This document shows positions 20,466 through 36,056 of a stretch of DNA of 64,000 nt, one piece after another (position 1 is the first letter of the stretch; each line of letters begins with the position of its first letter). The notes below the pieces were generated by a model. It searched no databases. It was not told where the DNA came from and was given only the letters and a program-made list of their open reading frames with translations. The position numbers and the translations under genes are program-made. Source of the DNA: CAIUGU01 sp965279735. GTDB taxonomy: Bacteria > Pseudomonadota > Gammaproteobacteria > Steroidobacterales > Steroidobacteraceae. The stretch covers positions 2,108,001-2,172,000 of the forward strand of contig OZ257260.1 in the NCBI GenBank assembly GCA_965279735.1, written 5' to 3'.

Positions 20466-20945
20466 TTACCAGCGGTAATGCGCAAACGCCTTGTTGGCGT
20501 CCGCCATGCGATGCACGTCTTCGCGCTTGCGCACGGCCGTACCACGGTTTTCGGAAGCATCAAGCAGCTCGGCGGCGAGACGCAATGCCATGGACTTCTC
20601 GGAACGGGCAGCGGCAGCTTCAATCACCCAGCGCATGGCCAGCGTCTGGCGACGGGCCGTACGGACTTCAACGGGCACCTGGTAAGTGGCGCCACCGACG
20701 CGGCGGCTCTTGACCTCCACGGTCGGCTTCACGTTGTCGAGCGCCTGGGCCAGGACTTCGAGTGCCTGGTCTGCAGCCTTGCCCGACTTCTCCGAAATGC
20801 GATCGACCGCACCGTAGACGATGCTTTCCGCAATCGACTTCTTGCCGCTGTCCATCACCATGTTGACGAACTTGGCGAGAAGAAGGCTGTTGAAACGCGG
20901 ATCCGGAAGGATGGTACGCGTGGGGGCGGAAGCTCTGCGGGACAT
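20466..20945 (-). CDS. rpsG: 30S ribosomal protein S7 (uS7)
   Basis: 159 residues: [46 protein letters not shown] and [29 protein letters not shown]. Nucleates the 30S head and touches E- and P-site tRNA. In E. coli it represses str by binding the rpsL-rpsG gap; here that gap is 97 bases, long enough for a similar site, but no structure was confirmed. Confidence 0.99.
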   Translation of the reverse strand: MSRRASAPTRTILPDPRFNSLLLAKFVNMVMDSGKKSIAESIVYGAVDRISEKSGKAADQALEVLAQALDNVKPTVEVKSRRVGGATYQVPVEVRTARRQTLAMRWVIEAAAARSEKSMALRLAAELLDASENRGTAVRKREDVHRMADANKAFAHYRW

Positions 20946-21042
20946 GATGGATTACCGTTTGGCTGAATGCAGTGAATCGTGACTTGAATCGTGATCAGTG
21001 GCTCGGGGGCAGGAGCTCTGCCACGGATCACTGTTCACCGGA

Positions 21043-21420
21043 TTACTTGCCCTTGGGGCGCTTCGCGCCGTACTTCGAACGACCCTGGCGACGATCCGTT
21101 ACACCGGCGCAGTCCAGCGTGCCGCGGACCGTGTGGTAGCGAACGCCAGGAAGATCCTTGACGCGGCCCCCGCGGATCATCACGACCGAGTGTTCCTGCA
21201 GGTTGTGGCCTTCGCCACCGATGTAGCTGATGACCTCGAAACCGTTGGTCAGGCGCACTTTCGCCACCTTGCGCAGCGCCGAGTTCGGCTTCTTTGGCGT
21301 CGTCGTATACACACGCGTGCATACACCGCGCTTCTGCGGGCAAGCGGCCAGTGCCGGCACCTTCGTCTTGTAGTTGGGTGAGCGGCGGGGCTTGCGAACC
21401 AGCTGACTGACAGTTGCCAT
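21043..21420 (-). CDS. rpsL: 30S ribosomal protein S12 (uS12)
   Basis: 125 residues from ATG 21420 ([21 protein letters not shown]). Decoding-centre protein. The streptomycin determinants are wild type: Lys in TTTPKKPNS and Lys in [11 protein letters not shown]. First gene of the str operon behind its own promoter (21570-21598) and a ~140-base leader carrying a strong hairpin. Confidence 0.99.
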   Translation of the reverse strand: MATVSQLVRKPRRSPNYKTKVPALAACPQKRGVCTRVYTTTPKKPNSALRKVAKVRLTNGFEVISYIGGEGHNLQEHSVVMIRGGRVKDLPGVRYHTVRGTLDCAGVTDRRQGRSKYGAKRPKGK

Positions 21421-21477
21421 GTCTTTACCTAATGAGAAGTCACGCGGACCGGATAAAAGCCGGATCCACAGAAACAC

Positions 21478-21509
21478 CGGGCCGCCCCACTTTGACGGGG
21501 GGCGGCCCG
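21478..21509 (-). promoter_or_regulatory. 11-bp hairpin in the str-operon leader
   Basis: Perfect 11-bp GC stem (21478-21488 with 21499-21509) and 10-base loop lying between the str promoter and rpsL. A smaller bulged hairpin follows near 21446-21466 on the minus strand (GGATCCGG with CCGGTCC). No U-tract follows, so it is more likely a regulatory or stabilising leader element than the rpoC terminator. Confidence 0.6.
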
Positions 21510-21569
21510 ATGTGAAAGTTTCTGACGGGCGGGCGGATACTCGTGGCGCCGGCCTGTCGGAGGCGCGGG

Positions 21570-21598
21570 ATTTTAGAAACCACCCCGCACACTGTCAA
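21570..21598 (-). promoter_or_regulatory. str-operon sigma70 promoter
   Basis: On the minus strand a perfect TTGACA (21593-21598), a 17-base spacer, TAAAAT (21570-21575) and a CCCGCGCC discriminator. A GC-rich discriminator is the known signature of ppGpp/DksA-inhibited ribosomal promoters. Expected start near 21563, giving a ~140-base leader before rpsL. Confidence 0.88.
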
Positions 21599-21601
21599 CC
21601 T

Positions 21602-21644
21602 TGAAAAAGAAGCGGTTAGCGGTTTGAGACCGTCCGGCACCGCT
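21602..21644 (-). terminator. Possible rpoC terminator
   Basis: Minus strand: AGCGGT (21639-21644) pairs with ACCGCT (21618-21623) around a 15-base loop, and a TTCTTTTT run follows about 7 bases later. Weak stem; it sits just before the str promoter, where rpoBC transcription would be expected to stop. Confidence 0.35.
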
Positions 21645-21731
21645 GCCCTTCCCCATCCCGAGCATTCATCAAGCGCCGGGCAGGCCGGGCTGGACCGGCT
21701 TGCGACCGGCCCAACACCGCCATAAACACGG

Positions 21732-25943
<4,212 letters not shown>

Positions 25944-26040
25944 GTCGTCACCTGCTGCTGTGAAGCGGGTGGCGGCTCATCGCTGCCGCACACCCTCTTC
26001 TGACCAAATCTATCGCTACGCGCCAACCCGTCCGCCAGGC

Positions 26041-29000
26041 CTACCGGTCGCCTGACAGCTCGAGTTCCATGTTGATACCGAGCGAACGGATTTCCTTGAC
26101 GAGCACGTTGAAGGATTCCGGCATGCCGGCATCCATCTGGTGATTGCCATCGACGATGTTCTTGTACATCTTCGTCCGGCCGTTCACGTCATCCGACTTC
26201 ACCGTCAGCATCTCCTGCAGCGTGTAGGAAGCGCCGTAGGCCTCGAGCGCCCACACTTCCATTTCGCCGAAGCGCTGGCCGCCGAACTGTGCCTTGCCGC
26301 CGAGAGGCTGCTGCGTGACCAGCGAGTACGGACCCGTTGAACGCGCGTGCATCTTGTCGTCGACCAGGTGGTTCAGCTTCAGCATGTACATGTAGCCGAC
26401 CGTGACCGGGCGCGAGAATTTCTCGCCCGTGCGGCCGTCGTACAGCGTCGTCTGGCCGGACAGAGGCAGATCAGCCAGCTTCAGCATGTGCTTGATCTCT
26501 TCCTCGGCCGCACCGTCGAACACCGGTGTCGCCATCGGTACGCCCTTGCGCAGATTCCCCGCAAGCAGCGTGACCTCATCGTCGGTCAGGGAATCGATGT
26601 CTTCCTTCTGGCCGCCCGTCTTGTTGTAGATCTCGTCGAGGAAGCCGCGAACCTCGGCCGTCTTGCGGCCTTCATCGAGCATGCGCCCGATCTTGTGCCC
26701 GAGACCCTTGGCGGCCCAGCCCAGGTGCGTTTCGAGAATCTGCCCGATGTTCATGCGCGAAGGCACGCCGAGCGGATTCAGCACGATATCGACCGGCGAA
26801 CCGTCCTCGCCATACGGCATGTCTTCCACCGGAATGATCGTGGAGACCACACCCTTGTTGCCGTGACGGCCGGCCATCTTGTCGCCCGGCTGCACGCGGC
26901 GCTTCACTGCGAGATACACCTTCACCATCTTCAGGACGCCCGGTGCGAGATCGTCACCCGCCGTGATCTTGGCGCGCTTCTCTTCGAAGCGCTTCTCGAA
27001 TTCCTTGCGCTGGAGTTTCAGACGCTCGGCCACCTTCTCGAGGGCCGCATTGCCGTCTTCTTCCTTCAGCCGGATTTCGAGCCAGTGTTCGCGCGGCAGA
27101 TCCGCCAGGTATTCCTGGCTGACCTTGGCACCCGGCTTCAGCTTGCGGGGACCGGCTTCGGCCACCTTGCCAAGCAACATGGCCTCAACGCGCTGGAACA
27201 GGTCTTCTTCGAGAATGCGGCGCTGGTCTTCGAGATCCTTGCGAACCCGGTCCAGTTCCGCCTTCTCGATGGCAAGAGCGCGGGAATCCTTCTCCACACC
27301 GTCGCGCGTAAACACACGCACGTCGATGACCGTGCCATCCATGCCCGGCGGCACGCGCAGGCCCGTGTCCTTCACGTCTGAAGCCTTCTCGCCGAAGATC
27401 GCACGCAGCAGCTTCTCCTCCGGTGTCAGCTGGGTCTCGCCCTTCGGCGTGACTTTGCCCACCAGAATGTCGCCAGCGCGTACCTCTGCGCCGATGAACG
27501 CGATGCCGGCTTCATCGAGCTTGGCGAGCGCGGTATCACCGACGTTCGGAATGTCGGCGGTGATTTCCTCGGGCCCAAGCTTCGTGTCGCGAGCCACGCA
27601 GGTCAGTTCTTCGATGTGAATCGTCGTGAAGCGGTCGTCATGGACAACGCGCTCGGAGATCAGGATCGAGTCCTCGAAGTTGTAGCCATTCCACGGCATG
27701 AACGCGACCAGCAGGTTCTGGCCCAGCGCGAGCTCACCGAGATCGGTGGATGGGCCGTCAGCCAGCACATCCCCGCGCGCGATCACATCGCCGGCCTTCA
27801 CCAGCGGACGCTGGTTGATGCAGGTGTTCTGGTTGGAACGCGTGTACTTGGTCAAGCCGTAGATGTCGACGCCGGCCTCGCCTGCCGAAGTTTCCTCATC
27901 ATTGACGCGGACCACGATGCGCGACGCATCGACCGAGTCGACGACGCCACCGCGACGTGCCACGACCGTGACGCCCGAATCGATGGCGACCGCCCGCTCC
28001 ATGCCGGTACCGACCAGCGGTGTCTCGGAACGCAGCGTCGGCACAGCCTGGCGCTGCATGTTCGAACCCATCAGTGCGCGGTTCGCATCGTCATGCTCGA
28101 GGAACGGAATCAGCGACGCCGCGACAGACACGATCTGCTTAGGTGACACGTCCATGAACTGGACCTTGTCGGGTGCAGACAGCGTGAATTCGTTCAGGTG
28201 CCGCGATGACACCAGGTCGTCGGTGAATTCATTCTTGTCATTCAGGACGGCATTGGCCTGCGCCACGACGTACTGGCTCTCTTCGATTGCCGACAGGTAG
28301 ACGATCTCATCGCCCACCTTGCCGCCCGCGACCTTGCGATACGGCGTCTCGAGGAAGCCGTAGTCGTTGGTGCGTGCGTACACGGCCAGCGAGTTGATCA
28401 GGCCGATGTTCGGACCTTCAGGCGTTTCGATCGGGCAGACACGACCATAATGCGTCGGGTGCACGTCGCGCACTTCGAAGCCCGCGCGTTCACGGGTCAG
28501 GCCGCCTGGGCCGAGTGCGGAGACGCGACGCTTGTGGGTGACTTCCGACAGCGGGTTGTTCTGGTCCATGAACTGGGACAGCTGCGAGGAGCCGAAGAAC
28601 TCCTTCACCGCTGCGGCCACCGGCTTCGCGTTGATCATTTCCTGGGGCATCAGGCCTTCGGACTCGGCCAGCGTCAGGCGCTCCTTCACGGCGCGCTCGA
28701 CACGGACGAGGCCGATGCGGAAGGCGTTCTCCGCCATCTCGCCGACGGAACGCACGCGGCGGTTGCCGAGGTGATCGATGTCATCGACGATGCCGTTGCC
28801 GTTGCGGATTTCGCAGAGCACCTTGATCACGTCGATGATGTCGGAGGTCGCACCCAGCTTCTCGAGCGTGTTCTTCGAGTTCTCGTCGGTACGCTTCGCG
28901 AAATACGACGAGTCGTAGAGCACGCCGGGACCCGTGATCGCGGTGCGGTTCACGCGCCGGTTGAACTTCATGCGGCCTACCGCAGAAAGGTCGTAGCGTT

Positions 29001-30198
29001 CCGCATTGAAGAACAGGTTCTGGAACAGGTTCTCGGCCGCATCCTTCGTCGGCGGCTCGCCAGGACGCATCATGCGGTAGATTTCGACGAGCGCCTCGAG
29101 ACGCGTCCGCGTCGCGTCGATGCGCAGCGTGTCGGAGATGTAAGGACCACGATCGAGATCGTTCACATACAGCACGCGAACCTCGGTTACGCCGGCCTCG
29201 ACGATCTTGTCGATGACGACCACGGTGAGCACATCGTTGGCCTTCGCCAGGATCTCACCCGTGTCCGTGTTGAACACATCGTGCGCGAGGACCTTGCCGA
29301 TCAGGTATTCCTTCGGCACTTCCAGGCGCTTGATGCCCTTCTGCTCCATTTCCCGCACATGCTTGGCGGTGATACGGCGGCCTTCCTCGACGATGACGTC
29401 GTTGCCCACCTTGATGGGGAACATGGCGGTTTCGCCGCGCAGGCGCGACGGGATGAGTTCGAATTCGATCTTCGACTTGGCCAGGTGGAACGTGTTCTTG
29501 TCGAAGAACATGTCCAGCATCTGCTCTTCGGTGTAACCGAGCGCACGCAGGATGATCGTCACCGGCAGCTTGCGGCGACGGTCGATACGCGCGAATACGC
29601 AGTCCTTGGGGTCGAACTCGAAGTCGAGCCACGAACCGCGGTAGGGAATGATGCGGGCAGAGAACAGGAGCTTGCCCGAGCTGTGCGTCTTGCCGCGGTC
29701 GTGATCAAAGAACACGCCGGGGGAGCGGTGCAACTGCGACACTATCACGCGCTCGGTGCCGTTCACGATGAACGTACCGTTGTCGGTCATGAGCGGCAGT
29801 TCGCCGAGATAGACTTCCTGCTCGCGGATGTCCTTGACGGTCTTCTTGGTCGGTGTCGACAGCTCCTTGTCGTACACGACGAGGCGGACCTTCACGCGCA
29901 ACGGCGCAGCGTAGGTCAGGCCGCGAAGCTGGCATTCCTTGACGTCGAACACGGGATCGCCGAGGCGATAGCTCACGTATTCAAGGAGCGCATTCCCCGA
30001 GTAGCTGGTGATCGGAAACACGCTCTTGAAGGCAGCGTGCAGACCGGCTTCCGCCCGTCGGTCCTCATGGGCATCCGCCTGCAGGAACTTCCGGTAGGAA
30101 TCCAGCTGGATGGCAAGCAGGTACGGCACCCCGAGGATGCTCTGCTGCTTGCCGAAATCCTTGCGGATGCGCTTCTTCTCGGTGAATGAATAGGCCAT
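26041..30198 (-). CDS. rpoB: RNA polymerase subunit beta
   Basis: 1385 residues from ATG 30198 ([17 protein letters not shown]). Rifampicin pocket [19 protein letters not shown]...[13 protein letters not shown] is wild type at the main resistance positions (Asp, His, Ser). Also [15 protein letters not shown] and the C-terminal [18 protein letters not shown]. The 152-base gap before it carries an attenuator-like hairpin. Confidence 0.99.
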   Translation of the reverse strand: MAYSFTEKKRIRKDFGKQQSILGVPYLLAIQLDSYRKFLQADAHEDRRAEAGLHAAFKSVFPITSYSGNALLEYVSYRLGDPVFDVKECQLRGLTYAAPLRVKVRLVVYDKELSTPTKKTVKDIREQEVYLGELPLMTDNGTFIVNGTERVIVSQLHRSPGVFFDHDRGKTHSSGKLLFSARIIPYRGSWLDFEFDPKDCVFARIDRRRKLPVTIILRALGYTEEQMLDMFFDKNTFHLAKSKIEFELIPSRLRGETAMFPIKVGNDVIVEEGRRITAKHVREMEQKGIKRLEVPKEYLIGKVLAHDVFNTDTGEILAKANDVLTVVVIDKIVEAGVTEVRVLYVNDLDRGPYISDTLRIDATRTRLEALVEIYRMMRPGEPPTKDAAENLFQNLFFNAERYDLSAVGRMKFNRRVNRTAITGPGVLYDSSYFAKRTDENSKNTLEKLGATSDIIDVIKVLCEIRNGNGIVDDIDHLGNRRVRSVGEMAENAFRIGLVRVERAVKERLTLAESEGLMPQEMINAKPVAAAVKEFFGSSQLSQFMDQNNPLSEVTHKRRVSALGPGGLTRERAGFEVRDVHPTHYGRVCPIETPEGPNIGLINSLAVYARTNDYGFLETPYRKVAGGKVGDEIVYLSAIEESQYVVAQANAVLNDKNEFTDDLVSSRHLNEFTLSAPDKVQFMDVSPKQIVSVAASLIPFLEHDDANRALMGSNMQRQAVPTLRSETPLVGTGMERAVAIDSGVTVVARRGGVVDSVDASRIVVRVNDEETSAGEAGVDIYGLTKYTRSNQNTCINQRPLVKAGDVIARGDVLADGPSTDLGELALGQNLLVAFMPWNGYNFEDSILISERVVHDDRFTTIHIEELTCVARDTKLGPEEITADIPNVGDTALAKLDEAGIAFIGAEVRAGDILVGKVTPKGETQLTPEEKLLRAIFGEKASDVKDTGLRVPPGMDGTVIDVRVFTRDGVEKDSRALAIEKAELDRVRKDLEDQRRILEEDLFQRVEAMLLGKVAEAGPRKLKPGAKVSQEYLADLPREHWLEIRLKEEDGNAALEKVAERLKLQRKEFEKRFEEKRAKITAGDDLAPGVLKMVKVYLAVKRRVQPGDKMAGRHGNKGVVSTIIPVEDMPYGEDGSPVDIVLNPLGVPSRMNIGQILETHLGWAAKGLGHKIGRMLDEGRKTAEVRGFLDEIYNKTGGQKEDIDSLTDDEVTLLAGNLRKGVPMATPVFDGAAEEEIKHMLKLADLPLSGQTTLYDGRTGEKFSRPVTVGYMYMLKLNHLVDDKMHARSTGPYSLVTQQPLGGKAQFGGQRFGEMEVWALEAYGASYTLQEMLTVKSDDVNGRTKMYKNIVDGNHQMDAGMPESFNVLVKEIRSLGINMELELSGDR

Positions 30199-30284
30199 CT
30201 GAATCACCCTCAATTGCGGGGCACGGAGATCCGCCGGCGACCGGCGCTATCCCCAGAATACGAACCAACGGCAAAAGGGAATAC

Positions 30285-30310
30285 GGCCAGCAGGCTTTTG
30301 CCTGCCGGCC
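30285..30310 (-). promoter_or_regulatory. Hairpin between rplL and rpoB (attenuator-like)
   Basis: On the minus strand, GGCCGGCAGGC and GCCTGCTGGCC form an 11-bp stem (one G-U) with an AAAA loop, followed by a moderately U-rich stretch (GTATTCCCTTTT). E. coli has a partial terminator at the same position that lowers rpoBC relative to rplJL expression; the same role is inferred here. Confidence 0.6.
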
Positions 30311-30350
30311 GATTCCCATCACATCCGGCTACAGTGCAGAGCATGCGGAG

Positions 30351-30734
<384 letters not shown>

Positions 30735-30797
30735 TTTCCTAACTCCTCAATACTTGTATCAAATGAATGAATTTCAATGCGGACGAGAGCCGGGGCG

Positions 30798-31325
30798 TCA
30801 GGCCGCCTGCATCTTGTCCTTGACCGCAGCGACAGTGCGAACCAGCTTGGCGTGCGGCGCGGCGACCGTGCGCACGAACTTGCTGATGGGCGCCTTGAGC
30901 ACACCGAGCAGCTGGGACAACGCCTGCTGCTTGGTGGGGAGACTCGCGACCCTGTCGAGGTCCTTGGCCTGCAACACCGAACCGCCCAGCGACACGAGTG
31001 TCGCGACGAGCTTGTCGTTGTCCTTGGCAAAGTCCTTGACCAGTCGCGCAGCCGCGCCCGGCTCATCCTTCGAGAACGCGAGAACCAGCGGCCCTTTCAA
31101 GGACTTGGCGACGCACTCGAAAGGAGTGCCCGCGACGGCCTTGCGTGCCAGCGTATTCTTCACGACCCGAAGGTAAACGCCTGAACTGCGTGCCTTGCCG
31201 CGCAGATTGGTCATCTGCGTGACGGTCAGACCGCGGTACTCCGCTGCAACCACGGACTGTGCCTTGGCTGCCACGGCGTTCACCTCGGCGACCAGCGCCT
31301 TCTTGTCATCGATTCTGAGTGCCAT
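30798..31325 (-). CDS. rplJ: 50S ribosomal protein L10 (uL10)
   Basis: 175 residues: MALRIDDKKALVAEVNAVAAKAQSVVAAEYRGLTVTQMTNLRGKAR, VKNTLARKAVAGTPFE. N-terminal part binds 23S rRNA; the C-terminal helix carries L12 dimers. In E. coli the L10-L12 complex represses its own leader; a structured 314-base leader precedes it here. Confidence 0.98.
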   Translation of the reverse strand: MALRIDDKKALVAEVNAVAAKAQSVVAAEYRGLTVTQMTNLRGKARSSGVYLRVVKNTLARKAVAGTPFECVAKSLKGPLVLAFSKDEPGAAARLVKDFAKDNDKLVATLVSLGGSVLQAKDLDRVASLPTKQQALSQLLGVLKAPISKFVRTVAAPHAKLVRTVAAVKDKMQAA

Positions 31326-31639
31326 GAATTCCTCCTGGCCAGAAGATCAACCCTTACCTAAGGCGCACGTCCTGTACGCCCACCCGTTGGAGCCGGAAGC
31401 TCCCGTGACGGCGACCTTCACCAGGTTCAGTGTGCCGGCAGCATCGCTGCTGCCGGTCCAGAAAACCCATTTCGGGTAACACCATCTGCGCAGACTTGGC
31501 GATTAAGGGCTTGCAGCCCGCCTGCGGTCTTCGATGATGACTGGTCAGGTCAGACGTTTATCCCCTGTCCTCAGGGGGCTGCCGCCCGTCCTGACCAGCC
31601 CTGCATCAGTTCGTCAAAACCTCAAATACAGCTTGCGCG
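31326..31639 (-). promoter_or_regulatory. L10 leader region (rplJ 5' untranslated leader)
   Basis: 314-base gap between rplA and rplJ without a credible gene. On the minus strand it holds a 6-bp hairpin CCCCTG-AGGA-CAGGGG (31559-31574) and then a strong 9-bp hairpin (31435-31443 with 31448-31456) closed by a GCGA tetraloop. Position and structure fit the autoregulatory rplJ leader known from other proteobacteria. No clear promoter was picked out. A good SD (CAGGAGG) precedes rplJ. Confidence 0.65.
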
Positions 31640-32341
31640 CTAGGTTCCCAGCGACAGCGAAGACTGGTCGATCACCACGCCCGGACCCATGGTCGAGGAC
31701 ACGGAAACCTTCTTCAAATAGATACCCTTGGCCGCAGCCGGCTTGGCCTTCTGCAGATCGCCGAGCAGCGCCAGGAGGTTTTCCTTGATCTTCTGCGCGT
31801 CGAAGTCAGCCTTGCCGATCGTGCAGTGGACAACACCGGCCTTGTCGCTGCGATAGCGCACCTGACCGGCCTTGGCATTCCGCACGGCGCCCGCGACATC
31901 GGGCGTTACCGTACCGACTTTCGGATTCGGCATGAGGCCACGAGGACCCAGGATCTGGCCGAGCTGGCCGACGACACGCATCGCGTCCGGACTCGCCACG
32001 ACCACGTCGAAATTGATCTCGCCCGCCTTGACCTTCTCGGCCAGGTCTTCAAGACCCACGACATCCGCGCCAGCCTGGCGCGCGATTTCCTGGTTCTTGC
32101 CGGACGTGAACACGGCGACGCGGACCGACTTGCCGATACCGTGCGGCATGACTGTCGAACCGCGGACCTGCTGGTCCGACTTCGATGCATCGATACCGAG
32201 GTTCACTGCCACGTCGACAGCTTCCTTGAACTTCGCATTCGCGAACTGCTTGATGAGCGACACGGCCTCGTCGACCGGGAACTGCTTGCCGGGAGGGAGT
32301 TTTTCCGCCCAGGGCTTCATACGTTTTGCCACGGCTACCAT
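31640..32341 (-). CDS. rplA: 50S ribosomal protein L1 (uL1)
   Basis: 233 residues from ATG 32341 ([18 protein letters not shown]), preceded by the SD GGAGGGAG and only one base past the rplK stop. Conserved [36 protein letters not shown] segment (here [11 protein letters not shown]). L1 stalk protein for E-site tRNA release; represses rplKA mRNA in E. coli. Confidence 0.99.
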   Translation of the reverse strand: MVAVAKRMKPWAEKLPPGKQFPVDEAVSLIKQFANAKFKEAVDVAVNLGIDASKSDQQVRGSTVMPHGIGKSVRVAVFTSGKNQEIARQAGADVVGLEDLAEKVKAGEINFDVVVASPDAMRVVGQLGQILGPRGLMPNPKVGTVTPDVAGAVRNAKAGQVRYRSDKAGVVHCTIGKADFDAQKIKENLLALLGDLQKAKPAAAKGIYLKKVSVSSTMGPGVVIDQSSLSLGT

Positions 32342-32342
32342 G

Positions 32343-32774
32343 TCAGACTCCCTCCACATCGACGCCCATGCTGCGGGCACTGCCGGCGATGGTACGCACG
32401 GCGGCCTCGAGGTCAGCGGCCGTGAGGTCCGGCAACTTCAGCTTGGCGATATCTTCGAGCTGCTTGCGATTGATACGGCCCACCTTGGCGGTGTTGGGCG
32501 TACCGCTGCCCTTCGGGATCCCGATCGCCTTGCGGATCAGGACGGACGCGGGCGGCGTCTTCATGATGAACGTGAAGCTGCGGTCGCTGTAGACCGTGAT
32601 CACGACGGGGGTCGGCAAGCCCTTCTCGATGCTCTGCGTCTGGGCGTTGAAAGCCTTGCAGAATTCCATGATGTTAACGCCCTGCTGGCCCAACGCGGGA
32701 CCTACGGGCGGACTCGGATTCGCCTGACCTGCAGGAATCTGCAGCTTGATGTAACCAGTAACTTTCTTGGCCAT
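32343..32774 (-). CDS. rplK: 50S ribosomal protein L11 (uL11)
   Basis: 143 residues: [44 protein letters not shown]-terminal rRNA-binding [30 protein letters not shown]. Part of the GTPase-associated centre and needed for RelA activation. The 135-base gap before it contains a small CCTGA-TTG-TCAGG hairpin just upstream of the start region, a possible L1 target. Confidence 0.99.
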   Translation of the reverse strand: MAKKVTGYIKLQIPAGQANPSPPVGPALGQQGVNIMEFCKAFNAQTQSIEKGLPTPVVITVYSDRSFTFIMKTPPASVLIRKAIGIPKGSGTPNTAKVGRINRKQLEDIAKLKLPDLTAADLEAAVRTIAGSARSMGVDVEGV

Positions 32775-32909
32775 GACTCAACTCCGCGGGTTCGAACGCC
32801 TCCTGACAATCAGGTGGCTCCCCAGTCATCCCTGCATTTACGAAACGACTGTTCTTCCTGAACCGCCGCCTGGGCGCCTTCGCCCCCGTTTCTTCAATCG
32901 ATCGTCGGG

Positions 32910-33443
32910 TCAGCCCTTTTCGACCTGGCTGAAATCGAGCTCCACCGGCGTCGAGCGCCCGAGGATCTGCACCGCCACCTGCAGGCGGTTCTTTTCGTAG
33001 TTCACGGACTCGACGACACCGTTGAAATCGTTGAACGGTCCGTCAGTCACGCGCACCACTTCGCCTGGCTCGAAGAGCACCTTCGGCTTCGGCTTGTCGA
33101 CGCCTTCCTCGACGCGGCGCAGGATCGCCATCGCCTCGCGCTCGGTGATCGGAGCGGGCTTTTCAGCCGTGCCGCCGATGAAACCAAGCACTTTCGGCAC
33201 TTCCTTGACGAGGTGCCAGGTGTCCTCATCCATTTCCATCTGCACGAGAACGTAGCCCGGGAAAAACTTCCGGTCGCTCTTGCGCTTCTGGCCATCCCGC
33301 ATCTCGACCACTTCTTCGGTGGGAACGAGGATTTCACCGAACTTGGCCTCGAGGCCCCGCAGCTTGATGCGGTCCTTCAGAGCCTCGGTAACGCGATGCT
33401 CGAAATTCGAATATGCGTGCACGACATACCAGCGCAGGGCCAT
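32910..33443 (-). CDS. nusG: Transcription elongation/antitermination factor NusG
   Basis: 177 residues. NGN domain ([56 protein letters not shown]) and C-terminal KOW domain ([35 protein letters not shown]) that binds Rho or S10. It couples transcription and translation and joins rRNA antitermination. One base past secE. Confidence 0.99.
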   Translation of the reverse strand: MALRWYVVHAYSNFEHRVTEALKDRIKLRGLEAKFGEILVPTEEVVEMRDGQKRKSDRKFFPGYVLVQMEMDEDTWHLVKEVPKVLGFIGGTAEKPAPITEREAMAILRRVEEGVDKPKPKVLFEPGEVVRVTDGPFNDFNGVVESVNYEKNRLQVAVQILGRSTPVELDFSQVEKG

Positions 33444-33444
33444 C

Positions 33445-33822
33445 TCAACCTCCCTGTCCGGTCAGCCAGCGGGTCAACGACCCGAGCGACAAGTCCAGCA
33501 CCCAGAAGAACAGACCCATTACAGTCACCATGACAAAAACCAGCAGAGTGACCTGCAGTGTCTCCTGGCGATTCGGCCAGACGATTTTGCGCAGTTCGAC
33601 GCGCGAGCTCTGCACGAACTGCCAGAACTGCCGCCCCTGGCTCGACTGCAGGCTGACCAGCGCGGCTCCTGCGAGGGTGGCCAGCACGATGATCCACCGC
33701 AACCAGATGGGCAGATTCCCGAAATAATAGAAGACGGCGATGCCTGCAGCGACGAGGCCTGCAGCTGCAACCAGCTTCACGGCATCCAGCGGGCTGGATC
33801 CGTCTTGCACTTGTTCAGTCAT
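33445..33822 (-). CDS. secE: Protein translocase subunit SecE
   Basis: 125 residues with three hydrophobic segments (about 16-36, 39-58, 90-116), the Pseudomonas/E. coli three-helix form. The conserved amphipathic region [32 protein letters not shown] clamps SecY. Precedes nusG as in nearly all bacteria; SecY is in the spc genes of this window. Confidence 0.97.
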   Translation of the reverse strand: MTEQVQDGSSPLDAVKLVAAAGLVAAGIAVFYYFGNLPIWLRWIIVLATLAGAALVSLQSSQGRQFWQFVQSSRVELRKIVWPNRQETLQVTLLVFVMVTVMGLFFWVLDLSLGSLTRWLTGQGG

Positions 33823-33868
33823 GGAATCGATGACCCGAGTTGCCGCCGACGTTTACCGTTCAATCGAG

Positions 33869-33944
33869 TGGCAGGCCAGGAGGGAATCGAACCCCCAACC
33901 TGCGGTTTTGGAGACCGCCGCTCTGCCAATTGAGCTACTGGCCT
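33869..33944 (-). tRNA. tRNA-Trp (anticodon CCA)
   Basis: 76 bases. Acceptor AGGCCAG/CTGGCCT, D-loop AGCTCAATTGGCAGAGC, anticodon loop CTCCAAA, T-loop GGTTCGATTCC, and the 3' CCA is encoded. Lies between tufB and secE, a common arrangement in proteobacteria. Confidence 0.98.
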
Positions 33945-34019
33945 AGAACCTGCCTGAAACTGCCTATGATTCAACTGCAGACCCGTAACCCGGGAACCGC
34001 AGTCAAACCTCCCGAACTC

Positions 34020-35210
34020 CTACTTCAAAATCTTCGCGACGACACCGGCGCCGACGGTCTTGCCGCCTTCGCGAATGGCGAAGCGCAGCCCGTCTTCCAT
34101 CGCGATCGGCGCGATCAGCTCCACCACCATCTTGATGTTGTCGCCCGGCATCACCATCTCGACGCCTTCCGGCAGCTCGCACGCACCCGTCACGTCCGTC
34201 GTCCGGAAGTAGAACTGCGGACGATAGCCCTTGAAGAACGGCGTATGACGACCGCCCTCTTCCTTCGTCAGCACGTACACCTCAGCCTCGAACTTCGTGT
34301 GCGGCTTGATCGAGCCCGGCTTGCAGAGCACCTGGCCCCGCTCCACGTCTTCCCGCTTCGTGCCGCGCAGCAGCACGCCCACGTTGTCCCCCGCCTGACC
34401 CTGGTCCAGCAGCTTGCGGAACATTTCCACGCCCGTGCAGATCGTCTTCACCGTGTCCTTGATGCCCACGATCTCCACTTCGTCGTTCACCTTGACGATG
34501 CCGCGCTCGATTCGACCCGTCACCACCGTGCCGCGGCCGGAGATCGAGAACACGTCTTCCACAGGCATCAGGAACGCGCCGTCGATCGCCCGCTCCGGAA
34601 CCGGGATGTAACGGTCCATCTCCGCCACCAGCTTCACCACCGAGGGAACACCGATGTCGCTCGTGTCGCCTTCCAGCGCCTTCAGCGCCGAGCCCGTGAT
34701 GATCGGGGTGTCATCCCCGGGGAAGTCGTACTTCGACAGCAGCTCCCGAACTTCCATCTCAACGAGCTCCAGCAGCTCGGCGTCGTCCACCATGTCTGCC
34801 TTGTTCAGGTACACCACGATGTACGGCACGCCCACCTGGCGTGCCAGCAGGATGTGCTCCCGCGTCTGGGGCATCGGGCCGTCGGCGGCCGAGCACACCA
34901 GGATCGCGCCGTCCATCTGCGCTGCGCCCGTGATCATGTTCTTCACGTAGTCCGCGTGGCCGGGGCAGTCCACGTGCGCGTAGTGACGCGCCGTCGACTG
35001 GTACTCCACGTGCGCCGTCGCAATCGTGATCCCGCGTGCCCGCTCTTCCGGCGCCTTGTCGATCTGGTCGTACGCCTTGAACTCGCCGCCATGCAATCCC
35101 GCCATGACCTTCGTCAACGCTGCCGTCAGCGTCGTCTTGCCATGGTCCACGTGTCCGATCGTCCCCACGTTTACGTGCGGCTTCGTACGCTCAAATTTCT
35201 CTTTTGCCAC
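34020..35210 (-). CDS. tuf: Elongation factor Tu, copy B
   Basis: 396 residues, identical in protein and coding DNA to copy A at 17088-18278, except the stop codon (TAG here). Upstream, similarity ends about two bases before the ATG. Sits between tRNA-Thr(GGU) and tRNA-Trp, the tufB location in E. coli and Pseudomonas. Such identity despite 17 kb separation points to recurrent gene conversion. Confidence 0.99.
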   Translation of the reverse strand: MAKEKFERTKPHVNVGTIGHVDHGKTTLTAALTKVMAGLHGGEFKAYDQIDKAPEERARGITIATAHVEYQSTARHYAHVDCPGHADYVKNMITGAAQMDGAILVCSAADGPMPQTREHILLARQVGVPYIVVYLNKADMVDDAELLELVEMEVRELLSKYDFPGDDTPIITGSALKALEGDTSDIGVPSVVKLVAEMDRYIPVPERAIDGAFLMPVEDVFSISGRGTVVTGRIERGIVKVNDEVEIVGIKDTVKTICTGVEMFRKLLDQGQAGDNVGVLLRGTKREDVERGQVLCKPGSIKPHTKFEAEVYVLTKEEGGRHTPFFKGYRPQFYFRTTDVTGACELPEGVEMVMPGDNIKMVVELIAPIAMEDGLRFAIREGGKTVGAGVVAKILK

Positions 35211-35406
35211 GGAGAGTTACCTCTTCTGAATCAATAATAGCGACTGGCGATGCACCCGCCCTGCGGCTGCAACAGGCCTCCATCCCACCTCCTTGACGGA
35301 AAGCGGGAGGCTGCCGAAAACCCGAATACGGACCCTTCGAAACCTTAACTACAAGGAACGGACCTGCGTCCGTTCATCTCTTACGTTGTCCTTGCGCCCA
35401 AGACGG

Positions 35407-35482
35407 TGGAGCTCACGACCGGAATCGAACCGGTGACCTCGTCCTTACCAAGGACGTGCTCTACCGACTGAGCTACGTGAGC
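35407..35482 (-). tRNA. tRNA-Thr (anticodon GGT)
   Basis: 76 bases: acceptor GCTCACG/CGTGAGC, D-arm AGCTCAGTCGGTAGAGC, anticodon loop TTGGTAA, T-loop GGTTCGATTCC, encoded CCA. Equivalent of E. coli thrT, directly before tufB. Confidence 0.98.
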
Positions 35483-35569
35483 GTTTCACCATCCACCGAA
35501 CCGCCCTGCCCCGGAACCACCGGCGGGCTCCCTTGAGGCACCTGAATCCTCGCATCCAGACCAGGTTTA

Positions 35570-35643
<74 letters not shown>

Positions 35644-35770
35644 CCAGCAGTTGAACCCGTCTCCGCCTATCTTCTGCCCACCCCGCAAAATCAAATCCCG
35701 GCCAGAAAACCCGAAACAAAATCCGACATCTCGTCACGCGCACACCACGCAACCGGCACCCGGCGCCTCA

Positions 35771-35856
35771 TGGTGGAGGGGGTAGGATTCGAACCTACGA
35801 AGGCATAAGCCAGCAGATTTACAGTCTGCCCCCGTTGGCCGCTTGGGTACCCCTCC
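35771..35856 (-). tRNA. tRNA-Tyr (anticodon GTA)
   Basis: 86 bases with a long variable arm typical of class II tRNAs: acceptor GGAGGGG/CCCCTCC, anticodon loop CTGTAAA, T-loop GGTTCGAATCC, encoded CCA. First gene of the tRNA-tufB transcript; a promoter lies 20 bases upstream. Confidence 0.98.
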
Positions 35857-35875
35857 GCGGACATAAGAGCCGGGT

Positions 35876-35904
35876 ATTCTCTTTACCGAACGTGGCAGTG
35901 TCAA
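35876..35904 (-). promoter_or_regulatory. Promoter of the tRNA-Tyr/Gly/Thr-tufB unit
   Basis: On the minus strand TTGACA (35899-35904), 17-base spacer, GAGAAT (35876-35881), GC-rich discriminator ACCCGGC. Expected start about 12 bases before the mature tRNA-Tyr 5' end. Confidence 0.75.
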
Positions 35905-36056
35905 TCATCGCCAGCTCTTTTATCTTGGGTAGCAGCCGATAAGCCGTCCGCGAGCACCCGGAAACCGGACCGGCGGGTCCAAAACAGTCCCTAAAGCTGC
36001 CTATCGAACTGCCGATAGCCACTCAAGACCCCATAAAACAGCAAGGTGATTCCCTG

